From Hahellaceae bacterium (GTDB lineage Bacteria > Pseudomonadota > Gammaproteobacteria > Pseudomonadales > Oleiphilaceae): a stretch of DNA of 15,712 nucleotides. Under the pieces are notes generated by a model. That model saw nothing but the letters and a program-made list of their open reading frames with translations. It searched no databases and was not told where the DNA came from. Of the stretch, positions 1 through 9,666 are shown one piece after another. Location: NCBI GenBank assembly GCA_016716085.1, contig JADJWY010000012.1, forward strand, positions 1-15,712, given 5' to 3'. Position numbers and translations under genes: made by a program. How positions within the stretch are numbered: position 1 is the stretch's first letter; each line of letters opens with the position of its first letter.

Positions 1-2194
1 GGATAACTGCACACCCACTATCATCAACCGATTCAACGCCTGAGTGACTTCCGGTGTGTTTTCAGCGTACACCTTTTCATCCAGCCCAACATGATGCGTC
101 GGCTGGGAACCGACTGGCGCTGATGATATCCTGCCAGCGTTTGACATGTTGGAAGACTGATAAGTTGCCGCCAGACATATTGATCGCGATAAACAGCGGC
201 AACTCGGCATCCTGCTGATCCAGCCATCCTTCCATGTAGGCGAGTGTCGCGTAGCACCCACTCACCGATGGCGGCCATTTGACCGGTTTCTTCGGCAATG
301 CGACGAAATCCGCGGTGAAAGTGTGCTGTAGATGGGATGATTCCAGCGCAAGAGAACTTCGAAGCGCCGCGGTTTGCCGACTGAGCGACCGTCAATGATG
401 GGCTGATACTCGAGGAAAACCGCTGACTGTCTAGGGCTGCCAGTATGTCTTTTTCCAACCTGACCTTGCGACAGCGAGGCGTTCATGTCTTCCTCAAAAA
501 CAAAATCCGCGGGGCCACGCTCTTTCGCCTGATACATCGCGATATCGGCATTCTTCAATAACGTATGCGCATCTTCACCGTTATCGGGAACAGGCTGATA
601 CCGACACTTGCGCCATTGGCGAATGTCGTAGCCGTTTTACAATAAAAGGATCTGAGAGTGTTTTGACCAGCGTCTGGCAACGGAAATGGCGTCGAGCTGA
701 TCACGCAGGTGGGGAAGCACGACGGTGAAATCGCCACCCGGGCGAGCCAGAATGTCGCTTTCCGCAACCGGGCCTTGAGCCGTTCACCTCAACCGCAAGC
801 AACACCTGATCGCTGATATCGTGGCCCAGCGTATCGCTTGACCTGTTTGAAACGATCCAGATCGACAAAAAGCAAGGCAAACTGGTGCTGCTCGCGGCGG
901 TGGTGGCCAGGTAATTTGCTGCAGGTGCTCGAATCAAAAGTTGCGGTTAGGCAACTGGTGTGAGTGGGTCGTAATACGCCTGAAAGCGAATATTCTGTGA
1001 GTGCTTGTCCAGTGCTGAGGTGTTCCCAGATAAAGTAGGTGCCGCAGGCGCGAATGCTGCTCTGCTGGAATGGCTGCGATCACTTCGACCAGAATTTTCT
1101 TTGTTTCCGGACAGACGGGCCTGTCGCAGGACGCCGCCATAAATGGATAGTTGATCGCCGCTTTTCGTGGGGCGGCACAAGTTGGAGAAGGGGTATTTCA
1201 ACCAGTGTTTTGCTGGGGAAGCAAAGAGTTTAGACGCTGATCGGTTGACTTTATTAAGCGATCCGTCCGCATCCACCAGCAACTGTGGAACCTCGCTGTT
1301 GCGAAACAGGAATCCATTTCATTGAGGGTATCGCCCAATTCATCCGTCTGTCGTCGCAGTCTCCGGAAGGCAGGCAATAAACCCAGAAGGAAGAGGTGCT
1401 CTGAAACCGGGATTGCCATTCCGGACAGATGCGTTCACGAATGCTGGTGATTCATGCGATGAAATAAATGCGCACCGCCTGTTTTGAGGTGCTATCCGCA
1501 GGACATCCCCGTCACCGAAGGTCTGGTAATGCCCTTCAATCAGGTCCTGAGGGTAGAGAACTGCGCTGCGGCACTTTCAGGCAGCAGGTCCGGCCAGCGT
1601 TGGTAGCGATGCGACCAGGAGTGGCGTCAGGCCGTTGTGCGAGGGTCTGATTTCGATCATTGACAATGAATAGCTGGTTCGGCTGCTCGTGACTCTCCGC
1701 AAGCCTTGATTCCAGCAGGGATAGCGGTAGCTCCGCTGACCAGCCCCTCAACTTATATCCGTGTACCAATGGAACCTGAAGCAGATGATCAGGCGGGCTT
1801 CTGATCGCGTCGCTAACAGCGCGGGTGTCGTCAGGGCTGCGTCCATCACGCCGTGCAGCTTGACCAAGTGGGGCGGTTCACCCGTGGATAAAGGTCCATT
1901 TTGATTGTCGGCGAGAACAACCTCAACATGGTGCCATGGACCTTCGGATAACGGCGCGTCGGCGAGATAAACGCCGTCGGGTCCATTGATTACGGGTTTT
2001 GCAAGACTTTTCAATAGTCGGGGGCATGTAGGGCCATGAAGTCGGCGAGGCGCGTCGCGACATCCTCGATGAGATGGGTGCGAAGCACCCGCCTCTTGAC
2101 TGAGATCCTCGTAATGTCCGGCCAGTAAGGCGATGGACCCTCACGCAGGCAATCACCAGAACAATGCGCGATTTGACCTCGATTTCCGTCTCAT
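1..2194 (-). CDS. Membrane-anchored PAS-GGDEF-EAL cyclic-di-GMP protein, 3' end cut by window edge, frameshifted
   Basis: A bifunctional-type diguanylate cyclase/phosphodiesterase can be pieced together across several frames. From the N-terminus: a basic start (MRRKSRSNRALF) running into a hydrophobic segment; a probable extracytoplasmic sensor region (about 2100-1500); a second hydrophobic stretch near 1400; a PAS-like piece (LLVDADGSLNKVNRSASKLF, about 1280-1220); a GGDEF domain (YYDPLT, QLPNRNF, DTLGHDISDQVLL, ASVGISLFP, LKNADIAMYQAKERG); and the start of an EAL domain (LEYQPIIDG, FEVLLRWNHP, with EVL in place of EAL). The window edge removes the EAL catalytic half (DDFGTG region). The GGDEF motif reads GGDF, so the catalytic Glu codon is absent. 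At least six frame changes occur. Start chosen at the ATG at 2194 because of the basic-then-hydrophobic N-terminus. It lies 45 bp after metF on the same strand. Domain family is sure; exact start and activity are not. Confidence 0.8.
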
Positions 2195-2206
2195 TCCCTT
2201 CCCATG

Positions 2207-2225
2207 CAGTTACATCCTGTAACTG
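2207..2225. repeat. Small perfect inverted repeat between metF and the c-di-GMP gene
   Basis: CAGTTAC and GTAACTG form a 7-bp perfect stem around a 5-nt loop in the short metF/GGDEF-EAL gap. No T-run follows on either strand, so it is not a standard intrinsic terminator. It could be an mRNA hairpin at the operon end or a small operator for the downstream gene. Confidence 0.4.
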
Positions 2226-2238
2226 TAGTGGTTTTCGA

Positions 2239-3096
2239 TCAGAAGGCGATCTTGTCTGTCAACCCAAAGTTATCCCAGATCGCAAGCGTAGGCTCGGCCT
2301 GGTCTAATGTGTAAAAGTGTAAGCCAGAGCACCTGGACTTTAAAGTTGCTCGCACATGCGTGACGACGTCGGTGCCAAACTTGCCAATGCTGTCAAGATC
2401 GTCACCGTAGGACTCCAGCCGCTTGCGAATCCAGCGAGGGATTTCCGCGCCACACATTTCACTGAAACGTGCCAGCTTACTGTAGCTGGTAATCGGCATA
2501 ATGCCGTGAACGATCGGCAGATTGATGCCCAGTTTTTCGCAGCGGTCGACAAAGCAGAAATAACTTTCCGCGCTGAAGAAGTACTGTAAGGCACTGGCTG
2601 CAACCTGCATCCACCTTCTTTTGAAGTTCAGCAGATCGGCCTGCGCACTGCTGGCTGCGGATGCGTCTCCGGGTAGGCGGCGACTTCAATCTGAAAATGA
2701 TCGCCACTGTGTTGTCGAATCAGGCGACCAGATCATTGGCATAGCGCAGCTCGCCATGGGCACCGACGCCGACGCCTGAAGGCAGGTCACCGCGCAGGGC
2801 GACAATACGCTGAATGCCGCGCTCCTTGTATTGATCCAGCAGCTCCGTGATCGAGGCTTCATCGGCACCGATACAGACAAATGCGGAGCGGTTGAATGCC
2901 CAGTCATGCAGCTGAAACACCGTATCGAGCGTGCGCCTGCGCGTTGTGCCACCCGCCCCATAGGTCACCGAGAAAAGTCTGGCTTGCGCCGGGCCGTGGT
3001 GTCCCTGACCCTCGCGCAGCTTTTCCATACCATTCTCGGTCTTCGGCGGAAAGAACCGAAGTCGAACCGACGTTTGAACGGGAGCTGAGATTCCAT
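2239..3096 (-). CDS. metF: 5,10-methylenetetrahydrofolate reductase MetF (frameshifted)
   Basis: Cytosolic flavoenzyme that reduces 5,10-methylene-THF to 5-methyl-THF, the methyl donor for homocysteine remethylation. Recognisable pieces in family order: MESQLPFKRRFDF, FFPPKTENGMEKL, FSVTYGAGGTTR, IVALRGDLPSG (contains the Asp equivalent to E. coli Asp120), EVAAYPETHP, YFFSAESYFCFVDRCEKLGI, IVHGIMPITSYSKLARF, and the C-terminal FHFYTL-type motif HFYTLDQAEPTLAIWDNFGL. Span is about 286 codons, normal for MetF. Frame breaks lie near 3055 (destroying the codon for the catalytic Glu of FEFFPP), 2715 and 2612; each is repaired by one or two bases. The start ATG at 3096 follows the ahcY stop by 3 bp, so the genes are co-transcribed and probably translationally coupled. 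Identity is certain; the frameshifts look like sequencing errors. Confidence 0.92.
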
Positions 3097-3099
3097 GGC

Positions 3100-4490
3100 T
3101 TAGTACTTGTACTCGTCTGGTTTGTAGGGGCCGTCGACGGACACACCGATGTACTGGCTTGCTGGGACGTCAACTGCGTGATCACACCACCGAAACCGGC
3201 GAACGTGACGCGCCACTTCTTCGTCCAGTGACTTCGGCAGAACGCGCGACGTAGAGGTTCTTTGGCTTCTCCGCTTTGGGCAGGTCCGCAAACTTGCGCT
3301 CGAACAGGTACATCTGCGCCAGCACCGGTTGGCAAAACTGCCGTCCATGATGCGCGAAGGGTGACCGGTGGCATTGCCGAGGTTCACCAGACGGCCTTCT
3401 GACAGCAGAATCAGATGGTCGCGGGTCGCCTTGTTACGGTAAACCTTGTGCACCGGGCTTAACTTCTTCCCACTCCCAGTTCTTCCGCATGAAGGCGGTA
3501 TCGATTTCGCTGTCGAAGTGGCCGATGTTGCACACCACGGCGCCGGATTTCAGTGCAGCCAGCATGTGCTTGTCGCACACGTTGACGTTACCCGTCGTCG
3601 TTACGAGCAGGTCGGTGTTGGCCAGCAGAACCTTGTTGATGCTGGCTTCACTGCCGTCGTTCACGCCATTGTTGTAGGCGATACCGACTTCATAACCGTC
3701 CCATGCATGCTTGCATCGCGCAGATCGGGTCGATTTCAGTGACCTTTACGATCATGCCTTCCTGACGCAGCGAGGCTGCAGAACCCTTACCCACATCACC
3801 GTAGCCGATCACCAGGGCTTTCTTGCCAGACAGCAGGTGGTCAGTACCGCGCTTGATCGCGTCGTTCAGCGAGTGACGGCAACCGTATTTGTTGTCGTTC
3901 TTGCTCTTGGTCACGGCATCATTGACGTTGATGGCAGGCACTTTCAGCGTGCCTTTCTTCATCATTTCCAGTAGACGATGTACGCCCGTGGTGGTCTCTT
4001 CGGATATACCGTGAATCCCATCCAGCATGGCGGGAAGTCGCGATGCAGGATTTCAGTCAGATCGCCACCGTCGTCCAGAATCATGTTGGCTTCCCAAGGT
4101 CGCCATCTTTGATAATGGTTTGACGGATACACCAGTCGTATTCTTCTTCAGTTTCGCCTTTCCAGGCGAACACAGGAATGCCTGCAGCAGCGATGGCGGC
4201 AGCGGCGTGGTCCTGCGTCGAGAAATGTTGCAGGATGACCAGCGTACTTCCGCACCCAGTGCCACCAGTGTTTCGATCAACACGGCGGTTTGAATGGTCA
4301 TGTGATACAGCCCATGATCTTCGGGCATTTTTCAGCGGCTGTTCAGCGCGGTATTTGTCACGCAGTGCCATCAATGCGGGGCATTTCGCCTTCAGCAATC
4401 TCGATTTCCTTGCGGGCCGAACTGGCCGTGGGGAAATGTCTCTGACCTTGTAATCGCCAAAGTTGTTCAGCCGTATGTGTTGCCGAAGAT
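3100..4490 (-). CDS. ahcY: Adenosylhomocysteinase AhcY/SahH (frameshifted)
   Basis: NAD-dependent hydrolase that splits S-adenosylhomocysteine into adenosine and homocysteine, clearing the inhibitor made by SAM-dependent methyltransferases. Motifs in order: DYKVRDIS, EIEIAEGEMPALM, MTIQTAVLIETLVALGAEVR, AAAAIAAAGIPVFAWKGET, EETTTGVHRL, VPAINVNDAVTKSKNDNKYG, the Rossmann NAD loop ALVIGYGDVGKGSA, CNIGHFDSEIDTAFMRKNW, RLVNLGNATGHPSRIMDGSF and the C-terminal PYKPDEYKY. Span is about 463 codons, the usual length. Seven or more indels break the frame. The start is inferred: a GAGGAG Shine-Dalgarno at about 4497-4502 points to 4490, where the sequence reads ATCTTCGGCA and an ATG seems to have lost two bases (expected MSSATHTAEQ). 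It follows metK by about 28 nt, too short for a SAH riboswitch. Confidence 0.92.
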
Positions 4491-4518
4491 GATGGTCTCC
4501 TCAAAACAGTAAAGGGCG

Positions 4519-5674
4519 TCAGCATATCGCGTTTGCCGTGCGCAGGCAGCGGCTTTGCGCGCGTTTTTTTTCCCACGTGAAGTCATCGCCTGTACGACCG
4601 AAGTGACCGTAAGACGCGGTGGGGCGGTAGATGGGACGCTTCAGATCCAGCATGGCGATCAGGCCGCGCGACGCAGATCGAAGCGCTTGCGTACCAGTTC
4701 AATGATTTTGTCGTCGCTGATCTTGCCGGTGCCAAAAGTGTCGATAGAGATCGAGGTCGGCTCGGATACACCGATGGCGTAAGACACCGGATTTCGCAGC
4801 GATCCGCGATGCCTGAGGCTACGATGTTTTGGCAACATAACGTCCAGCATACGCTGCGGAACGGTCAACTTTTGACGGATCTTTGCCGGAGAACGCGCGA
4901 CCACCGTGACGGGCCACGCCGCCGTAGGTGCCAACGATGATCTTGCGTCCAGTCAGACCGGTGCAGTCACCCACCGGGCCGCCGATAATGAACTGGCCGG
5001 TCGGGTTGATGTGATATTTGTGCCGGCGTGCAGCCACCCGGCAGGCAGAACCTTCTTCACAATTTCTTCCATGACCGCTTACGGATCACGGATTGCTTCA
5101 CATCAGGGTTGTGCTGGGTCGACAACACAACAGCATCCACGGCAACCGGTTTACCGTTCTCATAGCGCAGGGTTACCTGGCTCTTGGCATCGGGGCGCAA
5201 ACCAGGTAAAACCTTGCTCTTACGCAGTTGGGCCTGACGCTCAACCAGACGGTGTGAGAAAAATCGGCGCGGGCATCAGCACTTCCGTTTCATTGGTGGC
5301 AAAGCCGAACATCAGACCGTCGCCAGCGCCCGTGTCTTTTTCAGCGGCTTCGTCCACGCCCATCGCGATATCGCTGGACTGTTTGCCGATCGCATTCAGA
5401 ACCGCGCAGGAGGCACCGTCGAAACCGACGTCGGAGCTGTTGTAACCGATGTCCAGAATGACATTACGCACGATGTCTTCGAGATCGACGTAGGTGTTGG
5501 TGCGCACTTCACCGGCAATGATCGCCATACCGGTTTTGACCATGGTTCCACCGCAACGCGCGTTGGGATCATCCTGATGATCGCATCCAGCACAGCGTCG
5601 GAAATCTGATCCGCCATTTTATCCGGATGGCCTTCAGACACGGACTCGGAGGTAAAGATGGAATATTGACTCAT
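4519..5674 (-). CDS. metK: S-adenosylmethionine synthetase MetK (frameshifted)
   Basis: Makes SAM from methionine and ATP with tripolyphosphate hydrolysis; a cytosolic enzyme essential in most bacteria. The N-terminus is clear (MSQYSIFTSESVSEGHPDKM, with the HPDK ATP-site motif), followed by KTGMAIIAGEVRTNTYVD, FDGASCAVLNAIGKQSSDIA, TGAGD-GLMFGFATNETEVL, KYHINPTGQFIIGGPVGD, FSGKDPSKVDRSAAYAGRYV, YAIGVSEPTSISIDTFGTG and GDDFTWEK. The span of 1156 bp is within one base of the normal 384-codon gene, which supports the stop at 4519. Single-base losses are visible near 5575 (AGGGAT read as AGGAT) and 5547 (GAAACC read as GAACC), with more after 5270. The Gln of GAGDQG is missing as a whole codon. 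ATG at 5674 has AAAGGT about 7 nt upstream. It lies 36 bp after the regulator gene. Confidence 0.93.
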
Positions 5675-5710
5675 GGTGCTACCTTTCTTTGTTTGCATTA
5701 AGGGTTTGCG

Positions 5711-6784
5711 TTAAGGGTTGCCTGGAGTGTGAACCAGTATAGGTGCTTTTTCAGGCGCTAAGGATGAATCCTGGCCAGCCCTTACAGAGGCTGGTTTTAC
5801 AAATTGTCGAATATGAACCTGGAAACCGTTACGCACGCCCAGATACAGGCTCTCGCCTTCGTCCAAGCCGGCCTGCGCTGCCCAGCGGGTCAGCTCCTCA
5901 GGGGCAAAGCCCAGCCACAAGTCGCCGCAGGCTTCGCGGGTCCATTGCTGATCATGGTGACCGAGGTCACAGACGACCAGTGAGCCACCGGCATTCAGTA
6001 ATTGGCTGCAGTCACGCAGCACTTCCTGAGGGGAGGGCACATGGTGCAGCACCATGTTCATCACCACGAGGTCCGCACGCAAATGCTGCTGACATCCTTC
6101 AACGGTATCGCCATTGACCAGCATGACGTTGCTTAAACCCTGTTGCTGCACGAGCTGGCGGGTTTTCTCCAGCATTTCAGCGGAGGTATCCAACGCATGT
6201 ACCTGTTCAAACAGGCTTGCCAGAACCGGCAAAAAACGTCCTTCGCCGGGACCAATCTCAATGGCATGCTGCCAACTCGGTTGGCGAATCTGCCGCAGGA
6301 GTTTCTCTACCTGTGTGCCGTACAGTGAAAAATCGGCGACCCGCTCCTGATGGAGCTGGAAGTCATCGGCATGACGGGCAAAAAACGCCAGGCTTTGCTG
6401 CGCCCGTTGGTGGCGGATATCCGTTAATCCTGCCAGTCGTGACGCCGGAATCTGCAGGCGATCCACCAACCCATACAAGGTTGAAAGAGGATTGTCCGTA
6501 GCCGTCGAGGAGACCAGCGGTCGGCGATAAAAAATACTGTTACCTTCCCGCTGCGCTTCGACCAGTCCCACCGCACTCATGACTTTCAGGTGATGACTCA
6601 TGGCGGATTGCTTGACGTCGAACAGGCTGCACAGCTCCAGTACCCCAAAGGCATCCCGCTCCAGTAAGCGCAGAATTTCGTGCGCAAAAGGATCACCGCA
6701 GGCTTTCAGCAGGCCAGCCAGATCACCGAGTGCCGTATCGAGTGGCGCGTCAGCCGCGTTGGTAAGGGCGGTTAAGGTTGTCAT
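5711..6784 (-). CDS. SahR-like ArsR-family regulator fused to a SAM-dependent methyltransferase
   Basis: Intact 357-aa protein. Residues about 25-90 form an ArsR winged helix-turn-helix (GVLELCSLFDVKQS then AMSHHLKVMSAVGLVEAQRE, ending in wing GNSIFYRR). Residues about 170-275 form a class I methyltransferase fold: motif I AIEIGPGEGRFLPVL at 174-188, acidic residue of motif II in HALDTSAEM, and MNMVLHHVPSP. No ArsR metal-binding Cys pair is apparent. Homologues of this fusion precede metK in pseudomonads. Stand-alone and fused ArsR proteins near ahcY/metK are known as SahR, a SAH-responsive regulator of methionine genes. It heads metK-ahcY-metF, so it probably controls that operon and itself through the palindrome at 6825-6848. 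ATG at 6784 was chosen; a TTG at 6802, with GGAAGG about 5 nt upstream, would add six residues. That it binds SAH is inference. Confidence 0.85.
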   Translation of the reverse strand: MTTLTALTNAADAPLDTALGDLAGLLKACGDPFAHEILRLLERDAFGVLELCSLFDVKQSAMSHHLKVMSAVGLVEAQREGNSIFYRRPLVSSTATDNPLSTLYGLVDRLQIPASRLAGLTDIRHQRAQQSLAFFARHADDFQLHQERVADFSLYGTQVEKLLRQIRQPSWQHAIEIGPGEGRFLPVLASLFEQVHALDTSAEMLEKTRQLVQQQGLSNVMLVNGDTVEGCQQHLRADLVVMNMVLHHVPSPQEVLRDCSQLLNAGGSLVVCDLGHHDQQWTREACGDLWLGFAPEELTRWAAQAGLDEGESLYLGVRNGFQVHIRQFVKPASVRAGQDSSLAPEKAPILVHTPGNP

Positions 6785-6824
6785 GGGAAGGCAGTCTAGC
6801 AACCTGCCTTCCGAGGCTCAAGAG

Positions 6825-6848
6825 CTATATCAAAAAATTTTGATATAG
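6825..6848. promoter_or_regulatory. 24-bp palindromic operator in front of the SahR-like/metK operon
   Basis: CTATATCAAAA and its exact reverse complement TTTTGATATAG flank a 2-bp AA centre: 11-bp perfect arms, 40 bp upstream of the regulator ATG. Its length and symmetry fit an ArsR-family dimer site, and ATCAA/TTGAT half-sites are plausible for SahR. On the minus strand a weak promoter can be drawn with TTACAA as -35 and the TTGATA/TGATAT part of the palindrome as -10, so a bound repressor would block RNA polymerase. The assignment to this regulator is by position. Confidence 0.7.
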
Positions 6849-6947
6849 TTTTGTAAGTGGGTGTTTCAGTCGTAGTTGTTTGCCTTGTGGGTTTTAGTTC
6901 CAGATGGTCGATTTGTCGGAACAGTGGGATTCTAAAATGTGAACTAT

Positions 6948-6967
6948 AAACATGAACTTGCATGTTT
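6948..6967. repeat. Inverted repeat in the SahR-like/cas3 divergent intergenic region
   Basis: AAACATG and CATGTTT are 7-bp perfect arms around a 6-nt centre, about 80 bp before cas3. It is a possible binding site for a regulator of the cas3 promoter. Nothing else in 6849-7034 is recognisable apart from the candidate promoter at 6993-7022. Confidence 0.35.
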
Positions 6968-6992
6968 GATAGAAATACAACGTGTCTCTTGG

Positions 6993-7022
6993 TTGTCATG
7001 GTTCATCTATGTAGCGTAGTTT
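6993..7022 (+). promoter_or_regulatory. Candidate cas3 promoter
   Basis: TTGTCA (6993-6998), an 18-bp spacer and TAGTTT (7017-7022) give a plausible weak sigma-70 promoter placed 28 bp before the cas3 start. The -35 is good (5 of 6); the -10 is poor. Confidence 0.35.
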
Positions 7023-7049
7023 AATCACTTAAAAGGGAGGATTTCATTA

Positions 7050-9583
7050 GTGGGCAGGATTATGCTGAATCATCCGAGGTTTATCGCGCATAAACGGCAA
7101 TCCGACCAGGCCATACAACCGCTGGCAATGCATCTTTCCGAAACAGGCGAATTAGCCCGTAAATTCGCTTCCAAATTTGCATTGGAGGATCTGGGTGAGT
7201 TGCTTGGTTTGTTGCACGACTTTGGCAAATACAGTAGCGAGTTTCAGGCATACATAAAGTCAGCAACAGGCGAATGGGATCAGGATCATGAGGCCTATGT
7301 CGATGCCGATCTGTTGAAAGGGAAGGTCGATCACTCAACGGCGGGGGCTCAGCTCATATATGAGCGCTTATCCCCGTTAGACAAGCGTGGCAAGGAAAAA
7401 CTGCTTGCTCAGGTATTGGCGGCGTGTATCGCATCTCACCACAGTGGGTTAATTGACATGGTATCCGTTGACTTTGGAAAGGGAGATGTCTTCGGTAAGC
7501 GGATCGCTAAAGATCATGCTAAAACGCATTTATCCGAATGCATAGGGAATGCGCCAGTCGAATTCCTAGAAAAAGTAGAACGACTGTTATCGGATAGCGC
7601 TCGTGTCGCGGAGTTCTTTGCAGTAATTCAACGACTAATTCCAAATCTGAAAGAGGCCTTTGGCACAATAGGTAGCTTTCAACTCGGATTTCTAACGCGC
7701 TTCTTATTTAGTTGTCTTATCGATGCTGATCGCCTGAATAGTGCGGAGTTTGAGCAGCCCGAGCGCTCGGTTGAAAGAAAGAAAAAGCCGGCTCGGCCGG
7801 ACTGGGATGTCGCTATTGCGAGGTTAGAGGCCAAGTTAAATAGCCTTCCTCCAGTCAGTCCTATTGACCATATCCGTCGAAAAATCTCTGATGAGTGTCT
7901 GGCACGCGCTATTCAGCAGACTGGTATTTATTCACTGACAGTGCCTACTGGCGGTGGAAAAACCTATGCCAGCTTGCGTTACGCGTTGCATCACGCAAAA
8001 GCTAATGAACTTGATCGAATCTTTTACATTATTCCGTTTACTTCGATTATTGAACAAAACGCTAAGGTCATGCGTGAGGCTATAGAGTCTGAGCTGGACC
8101 AATGCCCGTGGATTCTGGAACACCATTCAAACCTGGAACCGGAAAATCAGACGTGGCAAAGCAAACTGGCCAGCGAAAATTGGGATGCCCCCATCGTCAT
8201 TACCACTATGGTGCAGTTCCTCGAGACCATGTTCAGTGGCGGTACGCGAGGCGTGCGCAGAATGCATCAGTTTGCCAACAGCGTCATGGTTTTTGATGAG
8301 ATTCAAACGCTACCGATCAAGTGTGTCCATCTCTTTTGTAATGCTATCAACTTTTTGGTCGATGCAGCGCATGCTTCCGTTTTACTCTGTACCGCTACTC
8401 AGCCGGTTCTCGATAGATTGCATGCTCCGCAAAAAGGCCAGCTGAAACTGTCGCCCAACAGTGAGCTGATGGCTGGGCTTGGGCTCGCAAAACTATTCGC
8501 CGAGCTGCGTCGCGTACGGGTCGAAAACCGCATAAAACTGGGTGGCTGGCTGGACCGTGAAATCGCGAGATTTGCGCTGGAGCAATTCAGGAAACCGGAA
8601 GTTGCTTGGTTATTGTTAATACCAAGGAGTGGGCACAGCGTCTTTATAAACTTTGTGAAAGCGAAGTGCCCGCAGACTCAATTTTTCATCTAAGCACCAA
8701 TCAATGCCCAGAGCATCGAAAGGTGCTGCTGGACTCGATCAGGGAGAGACTGAGGCCTGATAATGCATTACCCGTCTTGTGTTTCAGTACGCAATTGATA
8801 GAGGCCGGTGTCGATGTCGATTTTGCTTCTGTGATCCGATTTCTGGCTGGGTTGGATTCGATTGCACAGGCGGCGGGTCGTTGTAATCGCAATGGCAGGC
8901 GAGATATGGCCTCGGTATATGTCGTCAACCCAGATAACGAAAGTACGCAGCGCCTGCACGATATTGAAATTGGCAAAGACAAGGCTGCCAGAGTACTTGG
9001 TGAGTCGTTTGATGACTTGCTGGCTCCCGAGGCTATCGAGCAATATTTTCGGTATTACTTCTTCGATCGTCAAAAGGATATGGCATACGAATGCAAGGAT
9101 AGTGACGGGAAACGCACGACTTTACTGGAGCTTCTCTCTACGAATTCCAGCAACCCTTGTAATCAAAACGGGCCTAGAGAAGAGTCTAATCATTACTTCC
9201 CGCTCCTGCAGCAAGCCTTTATGGAAGCAGGGCGAATCTTTAAAGCAATTGACGCGCCGACACAGTCGGTCATCGTTCCCTTCGGTCAAGGCGAGCAGCT
9301 GATCAATGAGCTCTGCGCAATCTCCAAGAAGTTTGACTTGGGGCGTTATTACCAACTACTGAAACAGGCTCAGAAATTCAGCGTGAATGTGTTTCCTCAA
9401 GTCTGGGGCAAACTTTTGAAAGCGGAAGCAGTTCATGAGATTCAGGAAGGGGAGGGCATCTATTATTTGAGCAGAGAACATTACAGCGATAGCTTCGGAT
9501 TAAGCCAGGAGCGAGTGGAGAAAATGGATTCATTGGCGCATAAAAAGTGGGAGGCACCGTTTAGGGGCCTCCCATTAAAATAA
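7050..9583 (+). CDS. cas3: Type I-C Cas3 helicase-nuclease (one frameshift)
   Basis: Effector nuclease recruited by the type I-C Cascade to unwind and degrade target DNA. N-terminal HD nuclease: HD pair at residues 56-57 (GLLHDFGKYSSEFQ), H95 (DHSTAGAQ) and H130/H131 (ASHHSGL). SF2 helicase: Walker A PTGGGKT at about 299-305, Walker B DEIQ at 416-419, motif III LLCTATQP, then FSTQLIEAGVDVDF and motif VI QAAGRCNRNGRR in the second RecA domain. Length about 845 aa is normal. The frame changes near 8605, where GCTTGG should probably be GCTTTGG, restoring LVIVNTKEW. The single break sits inside a helicase lobe and does not look like a cas3'/cas3'' split. The GTG at 7050 follows GGGAGG by 9 nt; an in-frame ATG at 7062 is the alternative. 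It is first in the cas locus, with its own promoter region and a 307-bp gap to cas5c. Confidence 0.93.
9548..9574 (-). terminator. Intrinsic terminator of the crRNA-like RNA
   Basis: Read on the minus strand, TGGGAGGC and GCCTCCCA form an 8-bp GC-rich perfect stem with an 11-nt loop, followed at once by CTTTTTA (9547-9541). It is encoded within the last codons of cas3. On the plus strand no T-run follows, so it acts only on minus-strand transcripts. It stands where a second CRISPR repeat would be in a minimal array. Confidence 0.75.
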
Positions 9584-9605
9584 GCGCTTTACACGCTTTC
9601 GTACT

Positions 9606-9638
9606 ATTTCAATCCGCGGCACTAGAAGAAGTGTCGAC
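9606..9638 (-). CRISPR. Solitary degenerate type I-C CRISPR repeat
   Basis: Minus-strand sequence begins GTCGACACT and ends CGCGGATTGAAAT, 33 nt. Type I-C repeats are about 32 nt, begin GTCG, carry a short stem-loop and end GGATTGAAAC or GGATTGAAAT. The internal stem CGACACT/AGTGCCG pairs except for one A-C mismatch, around a UCUUCU loop. Only one copy is present, so this is a lone or relic repeat and not an array. Confidence 0.75.
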
Positions 9639-9666
9639 CCGAGATATGATAGCTAAATAACGGTTG

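Larger units (their letters stand above)
9542..9660 (-). ncRNA. Stand-alone crRNA-like RNA gene (CreR/CreA type), antisense to the cas3 3' end
   Basis: On the minus strand a good promoter (9667-9695) predicts a start near 9660. About 22 nt later comes a degenerate I-C repeat (9638 to 9606). Next is a spacer-like segment (9605 to about 9575), then an intrinsic terminator (hairpin 9574-9548, CTTTTT at 9547-9542). The predicted RNA is about 120 nt. The repeat could be cut by Cas5c, whose catalytic residues are present here, leaving the handle ending GGATTGAAAT. Spacer bases 1-17 pair with a TTC-flanked site at 9668-9684 in the promoter of this RNA and of the cas operon. Known CreR and CreA RNAs are lone degenerate-repeat guides that steer Cascade to repress cas or toxin promoters without cleavage. 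Function here is inferred from this architecture; the host array repeat is outside the window, so repeat identity could not be compared. Confidence 0.75.

Noticed and set aside
2904..3374. 156-aa minus-strand ORF across metF and ahcY
   Set aside because: It mixes out-of-frame ahcY and metF sequence produced by indels; the real proteins are found in the neighbouring frames.
4491..4518. SAH riboswitch upstream of ahcY
   Set aside because: Only about 28 nt separate the metK stop from the ahcY start, too short for the riboswitch fold; control more likely comes from the operon operator.
8600..8700. cas3 as two separate genes (helicase and a second protein)
   Set aside because: The break falls inside the helicase and one added base restores LVIVNTKEW; the HD nuclease and helicase are already fused in the first part.
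9548..9574. Terminator of cas3 on the plus strand
   Set aside because: The hairpin is followed by ATTAAAATAA and no T-run on the plus strand, whereas on the minus strand it is followed directly by CTTTTT.
9606..9638. Remnant of an inverted full array or recently moved repeat
   Set aside because: Only one repeat exists, and it has its own promoter, terminator and a seed-matched target nearby, which a random relic would not explain.
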